From NCBI RefSeq assembly GCF_016587435.1, contig NZ_BNJJ01000007.1, positions 124,001 through 188,000 on the forward strand: a stretch of 64,000 nucleotides of DNA. The letters are read 5' to 3'. The translations under genes and the position numbers were made by a program. Position 1 is the stretch's first letter. Each line of letters opens with the position of its first letter. The notes below the pieces were generated by a model. That model ran no database searches. It had not been told where the DNA came from and worked only from the letters and a program-made list of their open reading frames with translations. Source of the stretch: Dictyobacter formicarum (lineage in GTDB: Bacteria > Chloroflexota > Ktedonobacteria > Ktedonobacterales > Ktedonobacteraceae). Shown here in pieces: positions 54,352 to 63,703 of the stretch.

Positions 54352-55626
54352 TTAGTTCATGACAACGTGGCCCGGGCCTGCGGCCGCACGACAGATGTCA
54401 ATGCTGGCCTGGCGGCCTGTGCGTTCAGGATACTGTTGCTCAACAGCCTGGCGTAAGCTATCAACCGCATCGCCACGCACCAGATTGATCGTGCAGCCGC
54501 CGAAGCCTCCACCCATCATGCGAGCACCAAGCACGCCAGGAACTTCACGGGCAATATCTACCAGAGCATCTAATTCGGCACAGCTCACCTCGTACTCGTC
54601 GCGCAGACCTGCGTGACCGATCCAAAGGATCTGTCCCGCCTCTTCAATCCGACCCGCCTCCAGCAACGTCACCACCTGCAACACACGCTCATTCTCAGCA
54701 ATCACATAGCCAGCACGCTTCTGCAGCAGCGCGGGCAACTGGTTTTTATAGCGATCAAACTGCTCTGGCGAGATATCGCGCAATTCTTTAATCGAGCGAG
54801 TCTGAGCATTCTCGGGCTCATCGCGCAAGATCAAATCACGCAGGCGCCGGGTAGCCTCCTCACACTGCTGGCGACGCTCGTTATAAGCGGAAGAAGCCAG
54901 TTCGCGACGCACACTCGTATCAATGACCACCACCGACACATTGGAGTCTTCAAATGGTAGATAGCGATAGTCCAGCGAACGGCAGTCCAGCAGCACCGCC
55001 TTACGCGGCTGTCCCAGACATGACGCAGCCTGGTCGAGGATACCACACATCACTCCCGAAGCGATCTGCTCCGCGCGCTGACACAGGCCAGCGGTCTCGA
55101 TAGGAGTCAGAGTGGCATCTTTTTCACCGATCGAGAAAGCGTGATCAGAGAAGAGAGCATAGGCTTCAGCCGAGGCGATCTCCAGCGCCGCCGAAGAGCT
55201 CATACCGCCGCCCAGGGGCACATCACCACTGACCACCGCATCAAAGCCTTTCAATACGACATCAACACGTACTAATTCAGCGGCCACCCCCAGTACATAG
55301 CGGGCCCAGCCAGGCAAATCTGCCCGTTGCTCCTCAAAGGTCTCAGGTAAACCAGCCAGCGAAAACTGAGCATACTCCTTAAAATGGGTCGACCAGAGAC
55401 GCACCGTTTGGTCCTGGCGCGTACGACCGGCAAACGCCGACACCCGATCAACCGCCAGCGGCAAGACAAAGCCGCCATTATAGTCCGTATGTTCACCAAT
55501 CAGGTTCACACGGCCAGGCGCCCAGGCCGCACCCAGAGGGCCAGCATAGGCGATTTCATCATGAAAAACCTGAGGGAATTGCTCAAGAGCCTCTTTCACC
55601 GGAGGCAACAACTTCGTTGAATCCAT
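54352..55626 (-). CDS. galK: Galactokinase
   Basis: A 424-residue GHMP kinase phosphorylating galactose at C1 (Leloir pathway). Seen: the galactokinase signature GRVNLIGEHTDYNGGFVLPLAVD, the GHMP ATP loop PLGGGMSSSAALEIASAEAY and the third motif GARMMGGGFGGCTINLV. It is longer than the usual 380-390 residues, mainly through small insertions. It begins 6 nt after the galT stop, so the two share a transcript. Confidence 0.95.
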   Translation of the reverse strand: MDSTKLLPPVKEALEQFPQVFHDEIAYAGPLGAAWAPGRVNLIGEHTDYNGGFVLPLAVDRVSAFAGRTRQDQTVRLWSTHFKEYAQFSLAGLPETFEEQRADLPGWARYVLGVAAELVRVDVVLKGFDAVVSGDVPLGGGMSSSAALEIASAEAYALFSDHAFSIGEKDATLTPIETAGLCQRAEQIASGVMCGILDQAASCLGQPRKAVLLDCRSLDYRYLPFEDSNVSVVVIDTSVRRELASSAYNERRQQCEEATRRLRDLILRDEPENAQTRSIKELRDISPEQFDRYKNQLPALLQKRAGYVIAENERVLQVVTLLEAGRIEEAGQILWIGHAGLRDEYEVSCAELDALVDIAREVPGVLGARMMGGGFGGCTINLVRGDAVDSLRQAVEQQYPERTGRQASIDICRAAAGPGHVVMN

Positions 55627-55632
55627 GGCCTG

Positions 55633-56547
55633 CTACTTTCCTTTTACTTGTTCAATGGCCGCACGCAACTCCTGAGCCTTTTGCGCAGGAGCCGAGTCAT
55701 TGGCCCACAGGCCCCACACAGATTCAGAAGAGGCGGCATATTTGAGCTTACCCGGGGCGCGTCCAATCGCGAGAATCTCAACATGGAAATGGAAACGCTC
55801 ATCGGCCAGCTGATGCAGGCCTAACAGGTAAGGCATAGGAGCCATTTTACCATCATCAAGAGCATTATAGCCACGAATAACCTGTAACATCAACTCGGCC
55901 AGATCGCGCAACTCATCGTCTTCCATCAGGCCAATATTTGCCACATGGCGGCGCGGATAGAGATGGGTCTCATAAGGATAGCGTACATAGGGAGGCAAGA
56001 AAGCCTGCCAGGTTGTGTTAGCGGTAACTTGCTGCTCTCCATCGCTCAATTCCTCACGCACACGACAGAAAGGGCACCCACTACCGGATTCATAATCCAG
56101 AACGACCGTCTCTAGCTCGCGCTCAAGGATGGAAGGAATCACCGAAACACCATAGGCCTGACCATGAGGATGGTTCTGAGTCTGGCCAATTGAGGCACCG
56201 CTATTCTCAAAAATCATAACGGTCGGGTAGCGTGAAGACATATCACGGTACAACTCGCGCCACAGTTTGGTGACCTCAAATACCTCATCAACCGTCAACT
56301 GGGTAAAAGTACGATTATGGTCACGGTTATAAATAACTACCTGCGCCTCACCAACAGGTGGCTTCAACGGTGGAAAATCATTGGGATGCAGCCAGACCTG
56401 CGTATCCGGGCCAACGCGGCCGCTGGTAATATCTGCGCAAAAAGGGCACTCATTGGTCCCTTCACGGCGATTCATACGATGGGCAGCATTCACAAGATAT
56501 TGTCTCAGAATAGGATTCCAGATAAGTGGAGTAGTATATTCCTGCAT
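55633..56547 (-). CDS. galT: Galactose-1-phosphate uridylyltransferase
   Basis: A 304-residue HIT-superfamily enzyme that exchanges UMP between UDP-glucose and galactose-1-phosphate. Seen: zinc site CPFC (ECPFCADITSG), ENSGASIGQTQNHPHGQAYG with the catalytic HPH, the second zinc-like site GCPFCRVREE, and FHFHVEIL. Operon with galK downstream and a small His-tailed protein upstream. The ATG is used with a weak ribosome site. Confidence 0.94.
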   Translation of the reverse strand: MQEYTTPLIWNPILRQYLVNAAHRMNRREGTNECPFCADITSGRVGPDTQVWLHPNDFPPLKPPVGEAQVVIYNRDHNRTFTQLTVDEVFEVTKLWRELYRDMSSRYPTVMIFENSGASIGQTQNHPHGQAYGVSVIPSILERELETVVLDYESGSGCPFCRVREELSDGEQQVTANTTWQAFLPPYVRYPYETHLYPRRHVANIGLMEDDELRDLAELMLQVIRGYNALDDGKMAPMPYLLGLHQLADERFHFHVEILAIGRAPGKLKYAASSESVWGLWANDSAPAQKAQELRAAIEQVKGK

Positions 56548-56564
56548 AAAGCAATCCCTACCTA

Positions 56565-57119
56565 TTAATGATGATGATGAGGATGATGACTAACCTGGCT
56601 ACCCAACAGCACACAACGTCCCTGCCGAGCCAACGCAGCGAGCAATTCCCCTTTATCAATGGGCTGCTCATCGGCGTTTACGGTCAAAAGCCATTCATCC
56701 CAGGTGGCTTTATCCGTAAAGAGGGCCCAGGCCACCGGAGCAACCTGCCCTTTTGTAACGCGTATTAAGTCCTGAGCATGGGAAAAACCAGGCTCCAGTT
56801 CTACGAGAGCTGGCAAAGCAGGATCTTCTAACGCTGCAAACGTTCGAACCGAGCATATGGCACCGTTAAGCACTTCACAAATACATCCCAACCAGAGCGT
56901 TTCTTGCTCTTGAGCAGCGTCAACCTGCCAGACTCCCAGCATCAAAGAGCAGTGAGACGGCAACTTCTGTAGAAAGGCGTTAATGGATGCTTTATTCCAG
57001 CCATGCCATGAGTAAGAGTCGTCCTGTTGTTCTATTCGCAGTGCAATATCCAGGAATGGACGCATAGCATTCCATAAAGGGGATGTAGCATCGACAACAA
57101 CAAATTCTTCAGCAAACAC
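56565..57119 (-). CDS. Uncharacterised protein with a natural C-terminal His run, first gene of the gal operon
   Basis: A 184-residue protein starting with GTG at 57119; GAGGAG lies 8 nt upstream. The tail ends SHHPHHHH, six histidines that could bind a metal. The body (LWLGCICEVLNGAICSVRTFAAL) has no family I recognise. It ends 17 nt before galT, so it is likely cotranscribed; a link with sugar use is inference only. Confidence 0.65.
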   Translation of the reverse strand: MFAEEFVVVDATSPLWNAMRPFLDIALRIEQQDDSYSWHGWNKASINAFLQKLPSHCSLMLGVWQVDAAQEQETLWLGCICEVLNGAICSVRTFAALEDPALPALVELEPGFSHAQDLIRVTKGQVAPVAWALFTDKATWDEWLLTVNADEQPIDKGELLAALARQGRCVLLGSQVSHHPHHHH

Positions 57120-57443
57120 GCTTTATGCTCCTCTATAAAAAACGCAAATTGCATGCAAAAGAGGGCTGATATTCTATCAATAAGGAATACATGACACCTG
57201 ACCGAGCTCCTCTATAAAAAAACATATCGATTTTCAATAAACAAGGAGCCACATTGTGAAGGCCTCTTTTTCGCTTGCAATCTAAAGTATACAATACCTG
57301 GCAGTCTCATGCATATACGTGACGGGTCAGGGAAATATCAGGTTGCCTGACTCTGCCTCCAATCTTCCTTCACCAATAAACCGAAATGGAAATCTGAGAC
57401 GTTTACTTAAAGTAAAGGATAGATAATTTAGAGGAGGAGCGGT
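57120..57443. other. Divergent intergenic region with a 16-bp direct repeat
   Basis: GCTCCTCTATAAAAAA occurs at 57127-57142 and again at 57206-57221. The first copy is the ribosome site of the His-tailed gene (minus strand). The second has no start codon at good spacing. No gene is supported. Confidence 0.5.
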
Positions 57444-58193
57444 ATGGGGGAAAGGCCGTGGTACGAAACGTTCTTCAATGAGGATTATGTTCGTCTCTAC
57501 ACACCATTTCTGTCACCAGCAAGGACCAGACAGGATGTGACAAACATCATCAAGCTGCTCAATCTCCAACCTGGCAATAGTGTTCTGGATCTTTGCTGCG
57601 GCTATGGTCGACACACGCTGGAGTTAGCACGCTATGGTTGCCAGGTAATCGGACAGGATTTAAGCCCGCGTCTGCTAGAGCAGGCTCGCACCACTGCTGA
57701 AGAACAAAAGCTACAGGTTCGCTGGCTGCAAAGCGACATGCGCACAATCCCGTTTGAAAATGAATTTGATGGCATCATCAATATGTTTACCTCCTTTGGG
57801 TACTTTGACAACGACGACGAAGACCTGAAAGTCCTACAGCAGATCGCCAGAGCCCTGAAACCGGGGGGATTGTTCCTGCTCGAAACTATCCAGCAGGCCC
57901 GCGTAATACGCACCAGCGCCCCCCACAGCATCATTCGCTACCCAGATGGCCTGATCGTACTTGAAGAGCGCCATGTAGACCTCCTTACCAGTCATAACAA
58001 CGTTCGCATCAGCCTGCTCCATCCCGATGGTAGACGCACCGAACACCACCAATCTATTCGCGTCTACACACTCACCGAGCTAGTCAAAATGCTACGCGCG
58101 GCAGGCCTTGAGTTGACAACGTATTATGGCGGACTCGATGGCAGCGCACTAACTATTGAAAGCAGATTGGTACTGATCAGCCAGAAACCATAA
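57444..58193 (+). CDS. Class I SAM-dependent methyltransferase
   Basis: A 249-residue methyltransferase. Motif I VLDLCCGYGRHTLELA, beta-2 VIGQDLSPRLLEQ, motif II WLQSDMRTIPF, FDGIINMFTSFGYF, and motif III ALKPGGLFLLE are clear. The N-terminal TPFLSPARTRQDVTNI resembles Cfa/ubiquinone-type small-molecule enzymes. GGAGGAG lies 5 nt upstream of the ATG. The substrate is unknown; the gal operon starts divergently. Confidence 0.85.
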   Translation: MGERPWYETFFNEDYVRLYTPFLSPARTRQDVTNIIKLLNLQPGNSVLDLCCGYGRHTLELARYGCQVIGQDLSPRLLEQARTTAEEQKLQVRWLQSDMRTIPFENEFDGIINMFTSFGYFDNDDEDLKVLQQIARALKPGGLFLLETIQQARVIRTSAPHSIIRYPDGLIVLEERHVDLLTSHNNVRISLLHPDGRRTEHHQSIRVYTLTELVKMLRAAGLELTTYYGGLDGSALTIESRLVLISQKP

Positions 58194-58578
58194 CAGGCTC
58201 TACATTGGTAGAAAGCCAGTAGAGACCTCATCTGCTGGCTTCGCAGGCCGCATAGCCTGAAGTCACAAAGTTTAAGCCTTCAATGGAAAAGCTCTAATTC
58301 TATAGACTCAAGGTCTCAAAATGCGCTATAATGAGCAAAGCTACCAGAAATTTTTTAGATACTCCGTCAAATTATGCGGAGGGCATAATGGGTCAAATCT
58401 GAGCCTACACGTGCCGCGAGCACCGTTCATAATGGTACATATATGGGACAGTCTCTATGATGCATAAACGGTAGAACTTACCATACGTGGGATTAGCCTT
58501 GCTCGACAATTGAGGTAGTAGTATTTATCATACCAAACTTATTTTATCATTATAAATGCATAAGGAAGGTACATAACC
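58194..58578. other. Leader before the small protein and mutY
   Basis: Holds a weak hairpin AAGCCAG/CTGGCTT (58213-58241) after the methyltransferase, a promoter (58303-58332), and a hairpin ATTATGC-GGAGG-GCATAAT (58371-58389). The -10 box lies 246 nt before the next gene, so the leader is long. Confidence 0.45.
58303..58332 (+). promoter_or_regulatory. Promoter candidate for the small protein-mutY operon
   Basis: TAGACT (58303-58308), 18-nt spacer, TATAAT (58327-58332). Confidence 0.45.
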
Positions 58579-58869
58579 GTGCCCTGGTGTAGATTTTTTA
58601 TTCCGAAGATTGCTGCGCCTGGAGTGAAGCCAGGCGATCCTGACTTAAATGAACATATCTCGTATGCAAAATGCGTCAAAGGCCATGTGTTGCGCGACGC
58701 CAGCGAGTGGGTTCAATGTGAAAACTTACCAGCAGCCGATGCAAAATGCTGGCAAGAGGGCGGCGATACACTCTTTACCTTGACTGTTCGCAAGCGAAAA
58801 GAGGATAGGGAAGTATCCTCAAACGTTCAGAGCCAGGAAGAGCCTAAGACGCACGCGAGCAAGTCCTGA
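58579..58869 (+). CDS. Small uncharacterised protein upstream of mutY
   Basis: A 96-residue protein starting with GTG; AAGGAAGG precedes it. It is rich in Cys (four) and charged residues (PWCRFFIPKI, KCVKGHVLRD, VQCENLPAADAKCWQEGGD), with a Lys/Glu tail. Cys spacing is not a standard zinc motif. It ends 6 nt before mutY and is likely cotranscribed. I do not recognise the family. Confidence 0.6.
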   Translation: MPWCRFFIPKIAAPGVKPGDPDLNEHISYAKCVKGHVLRDASEWVQCENLPAADAKCWQEGGDTLFTLTVRKRKEDREVSSNVQSQEEPKTHASKS

Positions 58870-58875
58870 GGTTTC

Positions 58876-59859
58876 ATGGGTAAACACATATCGTCCTCGA
58901 TAGCTCCTTCCCAACTGGCACCAGATCATATCGCACAGGTGCAAAGCACGTTACTCTCATGGTATGACCAGGAGCAGCGCGATTTGCCCTGGCGCGTAAC
59001 CAATGATCCGTACGCGATACTGGTTTCTGAAGTCATGCTCCAGCAAACACAGGTTGATCGCGTTTTGCCGAAATACCAGCAGTTCCTGACGGCGTTTCCT
59101 ACACTGTCCGACCTGGCAGCAGCATCCACTGCTGATGTCATTGCAGTCTGGGTGCCGCTAGGATACAACCGGCGTGCTGTGAGTTTACAGTCAATTGCAC
59201 GGCAAGTGCTAGCTGAATACGATGGGCGCATCCCTGATACCATTGATGAGCTGCTTAAGCTTAAAGGAGTTGGCCGCTATACAGCCGGGGCCATTGCCTG
59301 TTTTGCCTACCATAAGCAGGTAGCCACCGTTGACACCAATATTCGCCGTGTATTGCACCGCGTGTTTCTTGGTCTGGAGCATCCAGATCCTAAGGCCAAC
59401 AATGCTCAGATGCTCGCGCTCGCCGAACAGGTACTCCCAGCGGGACATGCCTACAACTGGAACCAGGCACTGATGGATATGGGAGCCACCATATGTACCA
59501 GCGGCAATCCTTTGTGTGGGGACTGCCCCCTGCAGCAACAGTGCGCAGCCTATGCCGAAATGAGCCAGTACAGCCTCTTCCCTTCAGGGACGGTGCTACG
59601 TCAACTACGCAAAGTGGCAGAGAAAAAAACAGGGTATCAGGCCCAACCTTTTACCAGTACCAACCGCTATTTTCGAGGGCGCATCGTCGACTTACTCCGC
59701 TCGGCACCGGCTCGTCAACGTATTTCTCTAGCAACCCTGGGGCCACAAATCAAGCCAGAGTTCTGCGAACAGGATCATGCCTGGTTACAGAAAATCATTG
59801 AAGGGCTGGTCAGGGATGGCTTATTAGATGCTAATGAGGAAGGTGTGCGTTTACCTTAA
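58876..59859 (+). CDS. mutY: MutY-like adenine DNA glycosylase without the C-terminal NUDIX-like domain
   Basis: A 327-residue base-excision repair enzyme. Seen: catalytic Glu52 in SEVMLQQTQVDR, helix-hairpin-helix LKGVGRYTAGAIACFAY, catalytic Asp153 in VDTNIRRVL, and a 4Fe-4S cluster C207-x6-C214-x2-C217-x5-C223. It removes A opposite 8-oxoG. After the cluster it ends with a short winged-helix-like region (RGRIVDLLRSAPARQ... IIEGLVRDGLL) instead of the usual 8-oxoG-sensing domain, as in MIG-type enzymes. GAGG precedes the ATG. Confidence 0.88.
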   Translation: MGKHISSSIAPSQLAPDHIAQVQSTLLSWYDQEQRDLPWRVTNDPYAILVSEVMLQQTQVDRVLPKYQQFLTAFPTLSDLAAASTADVIAVWVPLGYNRRAVSLQSIARQVLAEYDGRIPDTIDELLKLKGVGRYTAGAIACFAYHKQVATVDTNIRRVLHRVFLGLEHPDPKANNAQMLALAEQVLPAGHAYNWNQALMDMGATICTSGNPLCGDCPLQQQCAAYAEMSQYSLFPSGTVLRQLRKVAEKKTGYQAQPFTSTNRYFRGRIVDLLRSAPARQRISLATLGPQIKPEFCEQDHAWLQKIIEGLVRDGLLDANEEGVRLP

Positions 59860-59945
59860 GGGGCTTAACTTGTCCAAATCGTGTATACTTAGGCTGTATT
59901 TTTCTTGTCTGCCTAAAAAACCATTTTTATGGAGGAGATAAAGCG

Positions 59946-60764
59946 TTGCGACTCACAAGCACAAACGATATAACCAGACACTATCGACATATTTTCCTGG
60001 CTCCACATCTGGATGATGTCGTCTACTCATGTGGTGGTACCCTGGGAGTCCAGGTCAGTTCCGGCCTGCGCCCATTGATCATTACAGCCTTTGCGGGTGG
60101 ACCTAAGCCCGACCAGCAACTTAGCTCTCTGGCACTGCAGGTTATTCGCGATTGGGGAGCCAGCGATGCCCAGGGCGCGATTCGCGTCATGGAGGAGCGT
60201 CGCAAAGAAGATAGCACGGCCCTCGACTACTTACAGGCCGACTACCTGTGGCTGGACAATCCAGAGGCCATCTATCGCGGCAACCCGGGCTACTACACCA
60301 GCAAAGAGCAGTTGATGGGCGGCGAAGTGCATCCTTCAGACCGGGTGCTGGATAACGAACTGGGCAAAATGCTGGTCGAGCTGCATGACCGCTTGCCTGA
60401 TACGATCTGGTATGCCCCACTGGGCGTCGGTCACCATATTGACCATCAGATCGTTTGTTCAGCGGCCGACCGCCTGGTCCAGCGCGGAGCCAAAGTTTAT
60501 TTCTATGAAGACTTCCCCTATGTGCAGCGTGAGCCCGGCGCACTGGAGAAACGGCTGCAGGAACTCAGCGGAGAATTCGGGTATGCGCTGGTCGAGGTCT
60601 CAGAAATGATGCCTTTGAAATTAGAGGCGGCCGATATGTATCGCTCGCAGATCGACTCAAACTTTGGCAATCGGGAAGCCATGCATAAGCTAATTGATAG
60701 CTATGCCAAAAATATCCGACCGGTCGAGACCATCCGGCTGGAGCGCTATTGGATTACCCGCTAA
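59946..60764 (+). CDS. PIG-L (LmbE-like) deacetylase
   Basis: A 272-residue metal-dependent deacetylase. Seen: FLAPHLDDVVYSCGGTL (PHxDD zinc motif), the Arg/Asp-rich middle (RRKEDSTALDYLQADYLWLDNPEAIYR), and GVGHHIDHQIVC (HxxH). Members deacetylate N-acetylglucosamine-containing compounds, e.g. in mycothiol-like or LPS precursors. The start is TTG at 59946, with GGAGGAG 8 nt upstream. Single gene. Confidence 0.88.
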   Translation: MRLTSTNDITRHYRHIFLAPHLDDVVYSCGGTLGVQVSSGLRPLIITAFAGGPKPDQQLSSLALQVIRDWGASDAQGAIRVMEERRKEDSTALDYLQADYLWLDNPEAIYRGNPGYYTSKEQLMGGEVHPSDRVLDNELGKMLVELHDRLPDTIWYAPLGVGHHIDHQIVCSAADRLVQRGAKVYFYEDFPYVQREPGALEKRLQELSGEFGYALVEVSEMMPLKLEAADMYRSQIDSNFGNREAMHKLIDSYAKNIRPVETIRLERYWITR

Positions 60765-61008
60765 CAATTGATCGAGAGAGGTAGAGAGCAACGGAAGTTT
60801 TTTTCTAGCTTGCCACACAGGGAAGCTATGCTCTCTCCGCTTTTCGATTATAATAATACTAACTGCCAACAGGGCACACACGCACTCAACACCGATCGAG
60901 CTAGCCGATCAGAATACACAACCAAACGATAAGCTAGTGCCCCGTCACACAGACGGACCACAACAACACTAACCTGGGCGGATGAGGTAAAAGTAGGAGT
61001 GAGGATCA

Positions 61009-62838
61009 ATGAAGGGGTTAGAAGGCTCAAAATTAGGGCGATATGAACTACGGTTCCGAGTGGCCCAGGGTGGAATGTCCGAAGTCTATCTCGGCTATGA
61101 TCGCCGCGTCAAACGCTATGTAGCCGTCAAAGTATTATATGGCAGCGATGAACCATTTGTACGCCGCTTTGAACGCGAGGCGCGAGCAGTGGGAGCCCTC
61201 TCACACGACCATATCTTGCCTCTCTACGACTTTGGAGAACAACGACCCTGGTATTATTTAGTGATGCCTTTCGTAGAAGGTGGAACGCTACGCGACTATT
61301 TGCATAAACGTGAGCGCTTAACGCTAGAAGAGGCAGGCAGTTTTCTGGAGCAGATCGCCTCAGCGCTCCAACACGCCCATGAACACGGCGTAGTTCATCG
61401 CGACGTCAAGCCATCAAATATTTTACTCAGGCTGGATGGACATGCATACCTGGTGGATTTCGGCCTGGCGAAAGCCAAGATCGAAGCAGAATTCCAGACC
61501 CATTCAGGAGCCATGGTTGGCACACCTGAATATATGGCCCCCGAACAATCCGATGGGCACAACGATTTCCGCAGCGACATTTACTCCCTCGGCATCATTC
61601 TCTATCAGATGCTAACCGGCCGTGTCCCCTTCATGGCCGACTCTCCCGTCGGCGTGACGCTCAAGCATATTCAGACCCCGCCCTTGCCACCCAGCCAGCT
61701 GAACAGCGAGATCCCGGAAGCCATTGAGGAGGTTATGCTCAAAGCGCTCGCCAAGGCGCCCGAAGATCGTTTCCAGGAGGCTCAGGCCTTTGCCCTGGCC
61801 TATAAGATGGCGCTCATCCAGAAACGTACGCGCGACCTGGGAGAAGAGGCGCTGGCCTGCGTTTTCAGCGGGGAATATGAGGTCGCGTACGAGCAGGGCA
61901 CGCAGCAGCACACGGACAATACCATGGCTGCCATAGAGCAGATCACAACCCAGCTCAGCATTCCATCAACCAAGCCACAGCTTTTCCCCCTGGAAAGGGA
62001 CAAATCTTCATTTATTCCCTATACATCAGAGATGTTCAAGAAAAAAAAGCGCATCAGCCCGGTGCATACCGTCGTGCTGGCTCTGATCCTGGTCTTATGT
62101 ATTACCCTGCCATTGTTGCTTATGTGGGAAACGCGGCCAGCGCCTAAACCCGTGCTGCGTCCCACTCCACGACCAACCATCCAGTTCAAGGCAACGGAGA
62201 CGGAACGCGCCCATCTAAACATACAAGCAACCCTGGCCGCCCAGGCGCGCATTCAGGCCAGTACTGGCATTACCGGTGCCATCGGAGCAGGCAGAATTCT
62301 CTACTACAATGATATGAACCAGAAGAGTAGTGGCTGGATCAACGATGGCAGCCAATGTTATTTCACAGCGCAAGGCTATCACGTTCATACCGGCCTGGCC
62401 CACGCCGTCGCCTGGTGCTATTCTAATCAACAAAGTTTTGCCAACGCCGTCATGTCCGTACAGGTCAAAATGCTCTACGGAGACTTTTGTGGACTGGTCT
62501 TCCGCTTGAATCCGTATAGCAAGACCTTTTATGTGCTGGAAATCAATAGCTACGGCAGCTATCGCCTTCAACGAGCGATGGGCAATGATCCCGCCCACTG
62601 GCTAACCCTGATCGATTGGACCTATACCGGCACCATCCAGGCGGCCTATGGATCGTTCAATACGATCATGGTCGTAGCATCTAAAGCACGCTTCCAGATT
62701 TACATGAATCGGCAATTGATCGTTTCAACTTTTACGGATACTACTTACAGTACCGGTCTGCTGGGTTTCCTGGTAGGTGGAGATAGTCGCTATGGCACAG
62801 AGGCAGTTTTCAGGCACCTGGCCGTCTTCCAGAAATAG
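61009..62838 (+). CDS. Transmembrane Ser/Thr protein kinase with external LamG-like domain
   Basis: A 609-residue kinase. Residues 1-270 are a complete Hanks-type kinase: GQGGMSEVY-like loop (VAQGGMSEVYLG), VAVKVL, VVHRDVKPSNILL (Asp132), VDFGLAK and GTPEYMAPEQ. A juxtamembrane linker leads to one helix (about residues 352-372). The outer domain (residues 430-609: ILYYNDMNQKSSGWINDG... FCGLVFRLNPYSKTFYVLEINSYG) looks like a concanavalin/DUF1080-type fold that might bind sugars or peptides. GTAGGAG precedes the ATG. Single gene. Confidence 0.9.
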   Translation: MKGLEGSKLGRYELRFRVAQGGMSEVYLGYDRRVKRYVAVKVLYGSDEPFVRRFEREARAVGALSHDHILPLYDFGEQRPWYYLVMPFVEGGTLRDYLHKRERLTLEEAGSFLEQIASALQHAHEHGVVHRDVKPSNILLRLDGHAYLVDFGLAKAKIEAEFQTHSGAMVGTPEYMAPEQSDGHNDFRSDIYSLGIILYQMLTGRVPFMADSPVGVTLKHIQTPPLPPSQLNSEIPEAIEEVMLKALAKAPEDRFQEAQAFALAYKMALIQKRTRDLGEEALACVFSGEYEVAYEQGTQQHTDNTMAAIEQITTQLSIPSTKPQLFPLERDKSSFIPYTSEMFKKKKRISPVHTVVLALILVLCITLPLLLMWETRPAPKPVLRPTPRPTIQFKATETERAHLNIQATLAAQARIQASTGITGAIGAGRILYYNDMNQKSSGWINDGSQCYFTAQGYHVHTGLAHAVAWCYSNQQSFANAVMSVQVKMLYGDFCGLVFRLNPYSKTFYVLEINSYGSYRLQRAMGNDPAHWLTLIDWTYTGTIQAAYGSFNTIMVVASKARFQIYMNRQLIVSTFTDTTYSTGLLGFLVGGDSRYGTEAVFRHLAVFQK

Positions 62839-62963
62839 GTGCCTGGTCAGTGGAGAGCCCCAACGAGCTTGCAATGTAGGATATCCCTCCTAAAACCGCA
62901 ACGAACAGGGGAAGATATTCGTCTCAACTACATAAGGAAAAAACAAGCTTTAAAGAGAGGTCA

Positions 62964-63512
62964 TTGGCAAGCATGGGTTCTGAGAGCAACGTCCCAAAGG
63001 CAGCTGGAGATGCGTCTACCCACCCGAAGCATAGTGTCTACCTGGCGCTAGGTTCCAATCTAGGTGATAGGCAGGCGCAGCTTAAAGAGGCCCTCCAGAA
63101 ATTACGCCAGGTGGTGGATATCCAACTGGTGTCCTCCGTCTACGAAACGGAGCCGGTGGGATATCTGGATCAGCCGCGCTTCTTCAATATTGTTTGCCAG
63201 GGGTATACCAATCTGGCAGCACAGGAACTGTTGCAATGGGCCAAAGATATTGAACGCCAGCTCGGTCGACAGACCGTGATACGCAATGGTCCACGACCGG
63301 TAGACATTGACATTCTCTTATATGACACACTGGTATACACAGGAGATAACCTGATTATTCCCCACCCGCGCATGCATGAACGCGCATTTGTGCTTGTGCC
63401 GCTGGTTGAAATTGCTCCCGAAGTGCGAGATCCGCTCAGTGGCAAAACCGCGCAAGAGCTTTTACAGGGAATTACTCAGGATGGAGTCATTGGGACGTCT
63501 GTCCTATTGTAA
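62964..63512 (+). CDS. folK: 2-amino-4-hydroxy-6-hydroxymethyldihydropteridine pyrophosphokinase
   Basis: A 182-residue enzyme of folate synthesis that transfers pyrophosphate from ATP to the pterin. Seen: VYLALGSNLGDRQAQLKEAL, SSVYETEPVGYLDQPRFFNIVC, and the signature RNGPRPVDIDILLYD with the metal aspartates, then HPRMHERAFVLVPL. The start may be TTG at 62964 (GAGAGG 3 nt upstream) or ATG at 62973; the first 18 residues are not conserved. No other fol genes are seen here. Confidence 0.92.
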   Translation: MASMGSESNVPKAAGDASTHPKHSVYLALGSNLGDRQAQLKEALQKLRQVVDIQLVSSVYETEPVGYLDQPRFFNIVCQGYTNLAAQELLQWAKDIERQLGRQTVIRNGPRPVDIDILLYDTLVYTGDNLIIPHPRMHERAFVLVPLVEIAPEVRDPLSGKTAQELLQGITQDGVIGTSVLL

Positions 63513-63703
63513 ATGTTGCCCGACACCTGGGCAGAGGGGAGGAGCCGGCAGCAATAGATCACAGATGGGCAATCTGGCTGGGTCATTTGCCTCTTAACAA
63601 GAGGTGGTCGATCATGCTATAATGCGGATACGACAATTGATACAATTTCTTACGGATAATTTACAGCACATCGTCTGAGATGTGTACTACATAGGAAGCA
63701 CTC

